Assembly: GCA_027578815.1 (NCBI GenBank)
Contig: JANBTH010000545.1
Span: 1 to 15,024, forward strand
Source of the DNA: Coemansia sp. RSA 1804
Lineage: Eukaryota; Kickxellomycota; Kickxellomycetes; Kickxellales; Kickxellaceae
Reading direction: 5' to 3'
Length of the DNA stretch: 15,024 nucleotides
Numbering within the stretch: position 1 is the stretch's first letter; each line of letters begins with the position of its first letter. Shown here piece by piece: positions 8,331 through 15,024 of the stretch. The notes beneath the pieces are model-generated. The model had not been told where the DNA came from and made no database searches. It saw only the letters and a list, made by a program, of their open reading frames with translations. The position numbers and the translations under genes are program-made.

Positions 8331-9067
8331 ATGCTTATCACAGTCAAGGCAAGTAGCGGGGTATTGTGACTTTGAGGTTTGGCGCTACCATCCATTTGGC
8401 GAGAACCCTTCTACATTCGGCTGGATGAAGCGCGGCTTGGTTTTGGGCGCATTGAATTGCGCAGTAACATTCCAGGGTATTTGGGATGTGAAAGACAGTC
8501 GCTATTTTTTATTGTTGTTATGTTGTACTAAACATGCCAATACGTTGCCACTCTTCTTAATTTGTATGCTTGACACTCCATAGACGCTAACGGGGAATGA
8601 GGTATGTATAAGAAGCACTTTTTCCAAGCGTGCTCGCTTTTCTTTTGTTTGTTTTGACGGAACAGGAGACACGCAGACACAAAAAGTTTAGCATAGGTTA
8701 CGTGCTTTTATTTTTGCTGATGGTCATAGTTTTTGTATGCAAGCAAGGAGACTAATATTTAGCACTATTTTCTACTCCCCAAATACACGAGGAAATAAGG
8801 ATATATCTGTAGTTGGAGCTCCAGGTGGAAGAGAACGATACGGTTCAGGATATCAAAGAGAAGATAGAAGAGAAGATTGGGATTCCTCCAGACCAGCAGC
8901 GGCTAATTTACCAAGGAAAGCAGATGAAACCGGAGGACAAGGCTGAGGCCTATTACGGTGATGACAACAAATCCTTCAATGACGGTGAGGAGAAGCCCAT
9001 ATATGGCGAGAAGGGCAAGATCGTCATTCATCTGGTCTTGGCTCTTCGTGGTGGTCACTCTGCATAG
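8331..9067 (+). CDS. NEDD8: NEDD8/Rub1 ubiquitin-like modifier, three exons
   Basis: Exons 8331-8348, 8584-8601 and 8813-9067 join in phase 0 to give 96 residues. The start MLITVKTLTGNELELQV and the core GIPPDQQRLIYQGKQM align without gaps to NEDD8. I44, G47 and K48 are kept. The end LALRGG has Ala (A89) at the position of NEDD8 Ala72, where ubiquitin has Arg; this residue steers choice of the NEDD8 E1. A three-residue tail (HSA) follows Gly-Gly and must be cleaved before conjugation. The product is expected to modify cullins and activate SCF-type ligases in nucleus and cytosol. Unusual: residues 61-77 are an extra acidic, charged loop absent from human and yeast NEDD8/Rub1, placed between NEDD8 residues 60 and 61. 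Without it the protein would be 79 residues, normal for the family. Ubiquitin is excluded by the Ala and the N-terminus. Confidence 0.93.
8349..8583 (+). other. NEDD8: NEDD8 intron 1 (GC-AG)
   Basis: A 235-nt intron with donor AAG|GCAAGT and acceptor CTCCATAG. GC donors usually match the rest of the donor consensus closely, as here. The only nearby GT (8353-8354) gives a frame that hits a stop in exon 2, whereas the GC donor gives MLITVK joined to TLTGNE, which matches NEDD8. A branch-point candidate TACTAA lies at about 8526-8531. Confidence 0.85.
8602..8812 (+). other. NEDD8: NEDD8 intron 2 (GT-AG)
   Basis: A 211-nt intron with donor GAG|GTATGT and acceptor ATCTGTAG. A branch-point candidate GACTAAT lies near 8750-8756. 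It joins the 18-nt exon 2 to exon 3 in phase 0 and restores the conserved beta-strand 2 region. Confidence 0.88.
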
Positions 9068-9271
9068 CGACGGGTTTTTTATCTGTACTCAACGAACACA
9101 TTTGATGGATGGGATTTTTTTCTTAAGGACAGCGTTAGGATACTAGGTCACATTGAAGTTGAGTTTTCTTCTTTGTGCTGGCTTTAGCTTTTCTTTGTCT
9201 AGTAGCTATAAAACAGTTGTTTGTAACAAAGAGAGTTGGCCATTGTATTTTTCTTTGGATAAGCTTAGGGA

Positions 9272-9277
9272 AATAAA
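9272..9277 (+). terminator. Polyadenylation signal candidate for NEDD8
   Basis: AATAAA lies 205 nt after the NEDD8 stop codon. It is followed by a purine-rich GGAAAA repeat and lies only about 55 bp from the SDH1 stop on the other strand, so the two 3' ends probably overlap or nearly so. Confidence 0.4.
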
Positions 9278-9296
9278 GGAAAAGGAAAAGGAAAAG
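9278..9296. repeat. Short GGAAAA tandem repeat
   Basis: Three perfect copies of GGAAAA and a partial one sit between the converging NEDD8 and SDH1 3' ends. On the SDH1 coding strand it is a CTTTTC pyrimidine tract in the 3' UTR. Probably a simple microsatellite. Confidence 0.7.
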
Positions 9297-9331
9297 AAAT
9301 TGTAGAGAGCTGCGAGCATCATATTTTTTTC

Positions 9332-11490
9332 TCAGTAGACACGCTTGAATGGAGGAACCGGCTTGCACTCGCTCTCGTCAAGAGTGTTCGAGATAACACC
9401 GCGGTACTTGAGGTCAACAGGCTTGTCGACGTCGCCCTGGTACGACAGGGTGTGCTTCATCCACTGCGAGTCGTCACGATCGGGGAAGTCCTCGCGAGCA
9501 TGTGCGCCTCGGGACTCCTTGCGCGCAACCGCAGAGTTGATGGTCTGGGAGGCGCAGGTGAGGAGATTGCGCAGCTCAAGCGTCTCAATCAGATCAGAGT
9601 TCCAGATCAGAGACCTGTCCGAGACGCGGACCTGGCTGTAGAGGTCGGAGACGTCCTTCATAAGCTCAACACCCTCCTCCATGACATCCTGGGTGCGGAA
9701 CACAGCGGCGTGGTTCTGCATGGTCTTCTGCATCTTGAGACGGATTTCCGCGGTTGTATGCTTGCCATCGGCAGTGCGTGCGTAATCAAGGTCCTTAATT
9801 GACTGGTGGGTGACTGAGGAGTCAATGTCCTTGTGCGGCTGGTTGCGCTCAAACTTGGACGCAATGTCGTGTGCAACTGCGCGGCCAAAGACAACGAGGT
9901 CGAGAAGCGAGTTTGCGCCAAGACGGTTTGCTCCGTGAACGGAGACACACGCTGCCTCGCCTGCCGCGTACAAACCAGGAACAATCTCGTCCTTGCCATC
10001 AGCAGTCTGTCGCAGAACCTCGCCAGTGAAGCGAGTAGGGACGCCGCCCATATTGTAGTGGACGGTGGGAAGAACCGGGATCGGCTCCTTGGTCACATCA
10101 ACACCGGCAAAGATCCCAGCAGTTTCCGAAATGCCTGGCAGACGCTCAGCAAGCACATCGGGGGGGAGGTGGTGGAGCTGCAGATAAATATGGTCCTTGT
10201 CTGGCCCAACACCACGGCCATCGCGGATCTCCATCGTCATGGAGCGCGACACGACATCGCGCGACGCAAGATCCTTAGCCGTTGGCGCATAGCGCTCCAT
10301 GAAGCGCTCGCCTTCCGAGTTGACGAGATAGCCACCCTCACCGCGGCAGCCCTCGGTCATCAGACAGCCCGACCCATAGATGCCAGTGGGATGGAACTGG
10401 ACAAACTCGAGATCCTGGAGCGGAAGCCCGGCACGAGAAACCATAGCCATGCCGTCGCCAGTGCACGTGTGAGCTGAGGTGGCCGAAAAGTAGGCGCGAC
10501 CATAACCGCCCGTGGCAATAACGGTGTTGTGCGCACGGATGCGGTGCAGTGTGCCGTCCTCCTGGTTGAGTGCAAGCACGCCACGGCAGACGCCATCCTC
10601 CATCAGCAGATCAAGACCAAAGTACTCAACAAAGAAGGTGGCATCGTACTTAAGTGAGTTTCCATACATTGTGTGAAGCATCGCATGGCCGGTACGATCG
10701 GCAGCACAGCAGGTGCGGCGTGCCTGGCCTCCCTTTCCGTACTCAAGCGACTGTCCGCCGAATGGACGCTGGTAGATGACACCCTCGGGCGTACGAGAGA
10801 ACGGAAGCCCCATGTGCTCCAGCTCAATGACAGCCTTGGGTGCCTCACGACACATGTAGTGGATAGCATCCTGGTCGCCTAGCCAGTCGCTGCCCTTGAC
10901 CGTGTCGTACATGTGCCAGCGCCAGTCGTCTTTGGTCATGTTTCCCAGCGCTGCGTTGATGCCTCCCTGCGCAGCAACCGTGTGCGAGCGCGTAGGGAAC
11001 AGCTTGGTAACACATGCGGTCTTGAATCCTGCCTCAGCAAGACCCATGACTGCGCGGAGCCCGGCGCCACCGGCACCCAGAACAACCGCATCGTAGGTGT
11101 GGTCGATTACCTCGTATTTTGGCGAAAGTGTGTTGGTGGTCTCCTTGGCGCGGAGGGGCTGGGTGCCGATCACACGCTGTGCGATGCGCGATGAGTGAAA
11201 GCCGCGAACGCCCTGAAGCTATATTGATAGAGGAGAAGAAATAACACTCTCCTCCCGGAAAGCACCCTGCCATTGCAGAGTAACAAAGAGATAGTGAGGA
11301 GAGAGAGCGAATAACATGGTTATCATGTGAGTATCAAAGGTTAGAATGAAAAAAGGTGAATTCGATCCAACGAATTACCCGTCAGTCATGGAATGCGAAC
11401 ATTCAGGAGCACGGTTCTAATCCTGCTGGTCCGTGCGGAAGCACTTACCAAGGTCTTTGACGCACGCTGGTGAAGGCGAGAGCTGAGCAT
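9332..11490 (-). CDS. SDH1: Succinate dehydrogenase flavoprotein subunit, mitochondrial (complex II)
   Basis: Exon 1 is 11490-11449 and exon 2 is 11218-9332, giving 642 residues (yeast Sdh1 has 640). The enzyme oxidises succinate to fumarate in the matrix and passes electrons via FAD to the iron-sulfur subunit and ubiquinone. The presequence, MLSSRLHQRASKTL then LQGVRGFHSSRIAQ, is basic and Ser-rich with no acidic residue. The dinucleotide-binding motif GAGGAG is at about 62-67. The covalent FAD site is H93 in RSHTVAAQGG. The substrate-site loop follows HPTGIYGSGCLMTEG, and the catalytic Arg is R334 in SRDVVSR. HYNMGGVPT and the FAD-binding AGEAACVSVHGANRLG are intact, and the C-terminus PPFKRVY is complete. 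A start within exon 2 would need a non-ATG codon (GTG at 11173) and lose the targeting signal. Third codon positions look richer in G and C than in the M16 gene, fitting strong expression. Confidence 0.97.
11219..11448 (-). other. SDH1: SDH1 intron
   Basis: A 230-nt intron with donor ACCTTG|GTAAGTGC and acceptor TATCAATATAG. It is phase 0 and separates the first 14 presequence codons from the rest of the protein. An alternative acceptor six bases into exon 2 (CTTCAG) would drop two residues without changing the frame. Confidence 0.85.
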
Positions 11491-12418
11491 TGCAATGTAA
11501 GACAAGCCGGACTATATACCAGGAAATAAGAATATCAGAGCCTGTTTACAAAAAATAAAGTGAAATTTAAACGGAGATAAAGATAAAAAAGAGAAAAGTA
11601 CTCCAGGCACACTTTTAAAAACATTAAACGCACTCTTTTTCCGTATCTCCCATCTTTTTTCCCCTTGCTGATTACGGACAAAAAGATAAAAGGAGGCTGC
11701 AAAAAACGAGTAGCAGATAAGCTTTCCTTTGGAGGGTTTTTTTCCGAAGCCATATCATTCTTTGATAAGATGAAAAAGCCAGAGCTTTTTTTTTTTGGCT
11801 GCCGCCCGTGTGCAAGGCCAGAAAAGTGAATGGGATGATACTTTTCATAGGCATATACGCTTTTGTTTTTGAGTGAGCTAGTTTTGGAAAGCATAGCAAG
11901 ATTTGTGTTCTTTATCGTGCCTGCTTTCTTCGCTATGGATATCTCTTGTCTCACAGCAGCCCGATCTGGTGGCTATCTTCGCTTTTCTTAGTTTTTGTGT
12001 GAAACGGATGAATGATCGAAAACCGATAATCCTCCGATATTTGTCATTCACTTTTTTTTTCTCCCTGGAATAAACATCTTGATCAGCAAATACAGTATGC
12101 TGCCAGATCATGATTTGGATCTCCCAGCTGCAGTTCTTGATATAGTTGTATGTTGGGTTGAGCAAAACCGCAGTCAGCGAATTCTGGAAACTCGAATTGA
12201 TTTTGCAGTCTCGTTTAGCGCCAGCTTTCTATTGTCTTCCCTTGTTCGCTTTTCGCTTTGTAGCAGTCTTCTTCTTTTCTCCTCTGCCGATGGATTATTG
12301 TCTCTTGAGAAATAGATATTTTGCATTTTCTACACTTTATAGCGACTTGTCTTTTACACAACCTACTGGCATCTTCCATTTATACAATAATAAGAAACGC
12401 AACCACCACACGGCAGCC
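11491..12418. other. Divergent intergenic/promoter region of SDH1 and PNK1, 928 bp
   Basis: Low-complexity, AT-rich DNA with several homopolymer runs of T (11786-11796, 12050-12060) and A. A 139-codon minus-strand frame (11535-11954) and smaller frames have compositions expected of AT-rich non-coding DNA and match no family. A TATA-like CTTTATAG at 12336-12343 lies about 80 nt before the PNK1 ATG. The A/C-rich segment just before that ATG looks like a fungal leader. An in-frame upstream ATG is at 12290. Confidence 0.5.
11513..11518 (-). promoter_or_regulatory. TATA-like element of SDH1
   Basis: On the minus strand GGTATATAGT places TATATA 28 nt before the ATG at 11490. The spacing again suggests a very short leader. 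No CCAAT motif was seen immediately upstream. Confidence 0.4.
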
Positions 12419-13876
12419 ATGACCAGAGGACTTTTGAAGCGCAAGGCCTCATTGTCCGGCAGCGGCTTGAAAAATGAAGGCATCGAAGCCTACTTTAATA
12501 CGAATAAAGTGACAAGACCCGGTTCATATGGCGCCACACAGGCAGCAAAGGCCGATGCAGAGGAGCTGGAGCGAGAGCAGGCCAAACTAAAGACATGGAT
12601 AGACTGGAGGAACATTGGGCACACTTGGCTTGGACACCACGAAACACCAGCGCCTGCGACCAAGTTTGCAGCATTCGACCTCGACCACACGCTCATTTGC
12701 GTTAAGGGCAGATGGACGTACCCAAAGGGGCCCTACGACTGGAAGTTTTTGCACCCGAGTGTGCCCAAGGTGCTCTGCAGCCTCCACGAGCAGGGGTACA
12801 AAATCGTAATACTCACGAACCAGAATGCGTTCATGGGGTCCAAGAAGAAGCCGGGGATGCCAAAGAACGCCAAGGACTTTCGCATCAAAATCGCAAGCAT
12901 TGCATCGGTGCTCAAGATCCCGTTCACGGTCGTTGTGGCTACGGCAAAGGACTATATGCGCAAGCCGTGTCCTGGAATGTGGCATATAGCCGAGCTTGAC
13001 AACGGCGGCGTGGCGGTGGACAGGAGCGCGAGCTTTTTTGTCGGCGACGCTGCCGGACGACCTGCTGGCTTTGTCGAGGGCGCACCGGCCGACTTTAGCG
13101 CTTGTGACATTGGGCTTGCGCGGAATGCCGGCGTCCCGTTCTACACGCCCGAGGATATCTTCCACGACAACAACAGCATTTCTCTGGGCAACGATACGTT
13201 TGTGCTTCCCCCACCGGTAGAAAGGGAGGTCAACCACTTTACGCCCCGGCTGCTCACGTCTGATCCATCCGAGCTGTCGGGACTAGTCGACACGCTTAAG
13301 AAGGAGGCACAGCAGGCGCAGAATGCGGGAAGGGGGCTTTTGGCTGTCCTCGTTGGTCCGCCTGCGTGTGGCAAGTCCACGTTTGTCAATACGCATCTGG
13401 CGCCCCTTGGGTTTGAGCGCATCAACATGGATACGCTAAAGACCGCCAAAAAGTGCGAGAATGCAGTTAGTGCCGCACTGGAGGCTGGGCGCTGCGCCGT
13501 TGTTGACAACACGAATCCGGCTGTCGAGACACGCAGCGCCTTCAACGACATCGCCCGGAAGCACGGCGCAAAGTCGATTGCCGTCGTGTTCAAGCACTCT
13601 GTGCGGGACTTTGCTATGCACAACGACAGCTTCCGTGCCAGCATCGAGCAGGCCTGCCACTTCCGCAATGTCCAGGAACTGAACATGGACCACGCAAGTG
13701 TCCTGGATACCATCCCCGTTGGCGCTGAAAGAATCCCACCTGTTGCGTACCACACCTACTACAAGCGGCTTGTCGTTCCAGAGGAGGCCGAAGGCTTTTC
13801 GCGCGTGCTCTACCATGTCTTTATTCCGGACTTTGCTTCGCCCGACGAGAAAAAGCTCTGGTTCCAGTACTTTTAG
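12419..13876 (+). CDS. PNK1: Polynucleotide kinase 3'-phosphatase (Pnk1/PNKP)
   Basis: A 485-residue DNA end-processing enzyme. It removes 3'-phosphates and phosphorylates 5'-hydroxyls at breaks so that ligase can join them. The HAD-type phosphatase domain (about 80-240) has the catalytic motif D87-L-D89-H-T91, then ILTNQNAF and, later, SFFVGDAAGR. The kinase domain (about 300-485) has the P-loop GPPACGKST at 313-321 and a conserved VVDNTNP that belongs to this family. There is no FHA domain, as in fission yeast Pnk1 and unlike human PNKP. The N-terminus carries basic KRK and a PIP-box-like N19-x-x-I-x-x-Y-F26, suggesting nuclear use near PCNA. The ATG at 12419 has a good context (GCCATGA). 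The frame stays open upstream to an ATG at 12290, which would add 43 residues. The stop TAG is at 13874-13876. Confidence 0.97.
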   Translation: MTRGLLKRKASLSGSGLKNEGIEAYFNTNKVTRPGSYGATQAAKADAEELEREQAKLKTWIDWRNIGHTWLGHHETPAPATKFAAFDLDHTLICVKGRWTYPKGPYDWKFLHPSVPKVLCSLHEQGYKIVILTNQNAFMGSKKKPGMPKNAKDFRIKIASIASVLKIPFTVVVATAKDYMRKPCPGMWHIAELDNGGVAVDRSASFFVGDAAGRPAGFVEGAPADFSACDIGLARNAGVPFYTPEDIFHDNNSISLGNDTFVLPPPVEREVNHFTPRLLTSDPSELSGLVDTLKKEAQQAQNAGRGLLAVLVGPPACGKSTFVNTHLAPLGFERINMDTLKTAKKCENAVSAALEAGRCAVVDNTNPAVETRSAFNDIARKHGAKSIAVVFKHSVRDFAMHNDSFRASIEQACHFRNVQELNMDHASVLDTIPVGAERIPPVAYHTYYKRLVVPEEAEGFSRVLYHVFIPDFASPDEKKLWFQYF

Positions 13877-14173
13877 CCATGACCTGTATTGTTCTTCTCT
13901 TTCTTTTTTGTTAGCGTTATTTTCTAGCAGTCTAAGCGGGAGATATAAAATGCCAATAAACAAAAATTACATCAACAGATTTAAATCAAACCTGGCCTTT
14001 GTTTACTCTTTCACTACTTTTTTCTCTCTCTCTTTTCATACACCTTATTCGCCTAATTTTTATAATTCTATCTGGCTGTGCCGCTTACACGGGCGTGCGC
14101 GGAATTCACACATACAAGACAGATAGAGAGGGGGCGCTGTAGGAGGGGCGAGGCCAGCAGCAACACCAGAGAA
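13877..14173 (+). other. Tandem intergenic region, PNK1 3' flank and CDC16 promoter, 297 bp
   Basis: Contains the PNK1 polyadenylation signal on the left. On the right is a T/C-rich tract (14016-14036), then an AT-rich TTTTTATAATTC (about 14057-14068) roughly 110 nt before the next ATG, a plausible CDC16 core promoter. No gene seen. Confidence 0.45.
13955..13960 (+). terminator. Polyadenylation signal candidate for PNK1
   Basis: AATAAA lies 79 nt after the PNK1 stop codon, within AT-rich sequence. It is the best 3'-end signal in the gap between PNK1 and the next gene. Confidence 0.5.
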
Positions 14174-15024
14174 ATGTCAACCACGCAGAATGCAACAACA
14201 GAGGTGCTCACTCACCTGCGGGAGCTGAGAACAAGCTGCGCCAGGGGCATGGCGTGGTGCTCGGCACTAATTTGGGCAGAAAAGGCGTTTCTGCTATCCG
14301 GGGACGCCGACGATCTTCTCTGGCTCGTGGACGCCTTTGTGACAAACGGCCAGTTCCGGCAGGCCGAGGAATGGCTGCTGAATCCATTATACGCTGCAAA
14401 ATGTCGAGCCACACCACAGGGCCGGTACCTTGCTTCTGTTGTTGCTATGAGGCTTGGTCGCGCTGAAGAAGCGCTGGAGCTCCTGAGCATAGACAGTATT
14501 AGATATGGCGGTGGGTTGGCCAGCAGTAACAGTCGCCGTTCGGGTGATCTTCGGTATGAGCGACCGCCGCCGATGTTTGAAACGCCGGTGGCTGTGAGGA
14601 CAGCAGCTAGGAGCGAGCACGAAACGCCAACAGCGTCGCTGGTGTCTTCCTTGTCCATCTCAGACCACGACAACAATGATGTGGCCGCAAACACCGCTCA
14701 GCAACAGTATATGGACACGGCAAGTAAGACTCAGCCGCGCACCAGAGCAAGCGGTAAGACAGACGTTCTCCCGCTTAATCCGCGCGCCTGGATGCTGTAC
14801 ATGCAGGGAGCGGCAGTGATTCAGCTGGCGAATGTCGGCGGAAACGAGGAAACGCCTGGGATTAAGACGCTCAGCATGCGGTATCCCGATGCAGGCTACT
14901 TGGCGTCAAGCGCTCTGGATATGGGGAGGACGCCAACACAGCGCAGATCGCAGGGCCAGCAGATAGCACGGCTTGGCGCAATTGACTCGCTTGTTGCACG
15001 ACTGTGGGTTGAGGCGTTGCATGC
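14174..15024 (+). CDS. CDC16: Anaphase-promoting complex subunit Cdc16/Cut9/APC6 (5' part, cut by window edge)
   Basis: The ATG at 14174 opens a frame uninterrupted to the window end (283 codons plus two bases). The N-terminus matches the start of Cdc16/Cut9: a short helix (VLTHLREL), then ALIWAEKAFLLSGDADDLLW, then LVDAFVTNGQFRQAEEWLL. This aligns with human CDC16 ALFWADKVASL and Cut9 in the same order. These are the first TPR-like helices (about residues 10-105), which mediate dimerisation in the APC/C arm. Residues about 110-200 form a long Ser/Thr/Asn-rich linker, then conserved sequence resumes (PRAWMLYMQGAAVIQLANV, then DSLVARLWVEALH). The protein is a structural subunit of the ubiquitin ligase that triggers anaphase. 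The family is usually 600 residues or more, so over half is missing here because of the window edge. Several Thr-Pro sites lie in or near the linker. No intron is needed in this part. Confidence 0.88.
   Translation, partial: MSTTQNATTEVLTHLRELRTSCARGMAWCSALIWAEKAFLLSGDADDLLWLVDAFVTNGQFRQAEEWLLNPLYAAKCRATPQGRYLASVVAMRLGRAEEALELLSIDSIRYGGGLASSNSRRSGDLRYERPPPMFETPVAVRTAARSEHETPTASLVSSLSISDHDNNDVAANTAQQQYMDTASKTQPRTRASGKTDVLPLNPRAWMLYMQGAAVIQLANVGGNEETPGIKTLSMRYPDAGYLASSALDMGRTPTQRRSQGQQIARLGAIDSLVARLWVEALH

Noticed and set aside
8735..8946. Plus-strand frame overlapping NEDD8 exon 3 in another frame
   Set aside because: It crosses the intron 2 acceptor and reads exon 3 out of frame; NEDD8 similarity settles the correct frame.
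8813..9067. Treating NEDD8 as a single-exon gene starting at 8813
   Set aside because: Position 8813 is TTG, not ATG, and is preceded by a good acceptor (CTGTAG). The missing residues MLITVKTLTGNE are found in two upstream exons.
9833..10477. 214-codon plus-strand frame opposite SDH1
   Set aside because: It lies entirely antisense to strongly conserved SDH1 sequence. Its length follows from the biased third positions of SDH1; the peptide has no recognisable domain.
11535..11954. 139-codon minus-strand frame in the SDH1/PNK1 intergenic region
   Set aside because: Composition is dominated by K, F, L and S, as expected from AT-rich non-coding DNA. It overlaps other such frames, matches no family and sits in the SDH1 promoter.
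12146..12289. Extending PNK1 to the first open codon at 12146
   Set aside because: 12146 is TTG, and the added sequence is hydrophobic and promoter-like. The family N-terminus fits the ATG at 12419.
12587..13237. 216-codon minus-strand frame opposite PNK1, and a 204-codon frame at 13141-13755
   Set aside because: Both are antisense shadows of the GC-biased PNK1 coding sequence. No domains, and no promoter or splice logic.
1..15024. Search by eye for tRNA genes, transposon ends, CRISPR-like arrays and long repeats
   Set aside because: None found. Only short homopolymers and one GGAAAA microsatellite were seen; a computed repeat or tRNA scan was not possible.

Overview
The window is nuclear DNA of a fungus. 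It carries single-copy eukaryotic housekeeping genes on both strands. Most genes have long single exons; at least two have short spliceosomal introns with good splice sites. Intergenic DNA is AT-rich, and there are TATA-like elements and AATAAA signals. The proteins look fungal: a spliced SDH1 with a mitochondrial presequence, a Pnk1-type phosphatase/kinase, a Cut9/Cdc16-like APC/C subunit, and an M16 protease like yeast YOL098C. An early-diverging lineage such as Kickxellomycotina is a guess, not shown by the sequence. No virus, transposon, tRNA, rRNA or CRISPR array was seen.

Layout, left to right. Positions 1-182 hold ambiguous fragments at the window edge: a possible minus-strand exon or the last codons of a plus-strand gene. 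A 68-residue coiled-coil ORF of unknown function lies on the minus strand (581-787). A 1113-residue M16C metalloprotease is on the plus strand (1309-4650). It converges on a 986-residue TTC27/Emw1 TPR protein on the minus strand (4864-7824). A divergent promoter region then leads to a three-exon NEDD8/Rub1 gene on the plus strand (8331-9067). NEDD8 converges on SDH1, the succinate dehydrogenase flavoprotein gene, on the minus strand (9332-11490, two exons). After a 928-bp divergent promoter region comes PNK1 on the plus strand (12419-13876). Last is the 5' part of a CDC16/APC6 gene on the plus strand (14174 to the edge, incomplete).

There is no operon logic; the genes serve unrelated cell functions: peptide turnover, a TPR helper protein, cullin neddylation, TCA cycle/respiration, DNA end repair, and mitotic ubiquitin ligation. 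The gene structures of NEDD8 and SDH1 were rebuilt by matching reading frame, splice sites and family sequence. A simple ORF reading misses NEDD8 residues 1-12 and SDH1 residues 1-29.

The main oddity is the NEDD8 homologue. It has an in-frame insertion of 17 residues in the loop before the last beta strand, and no GT-AG intron could remove it while keeping the frame. The same gene has a GC-AG first intron and an 18-nt internal microexon. I see no clear previously undescribed multi-gene system here.
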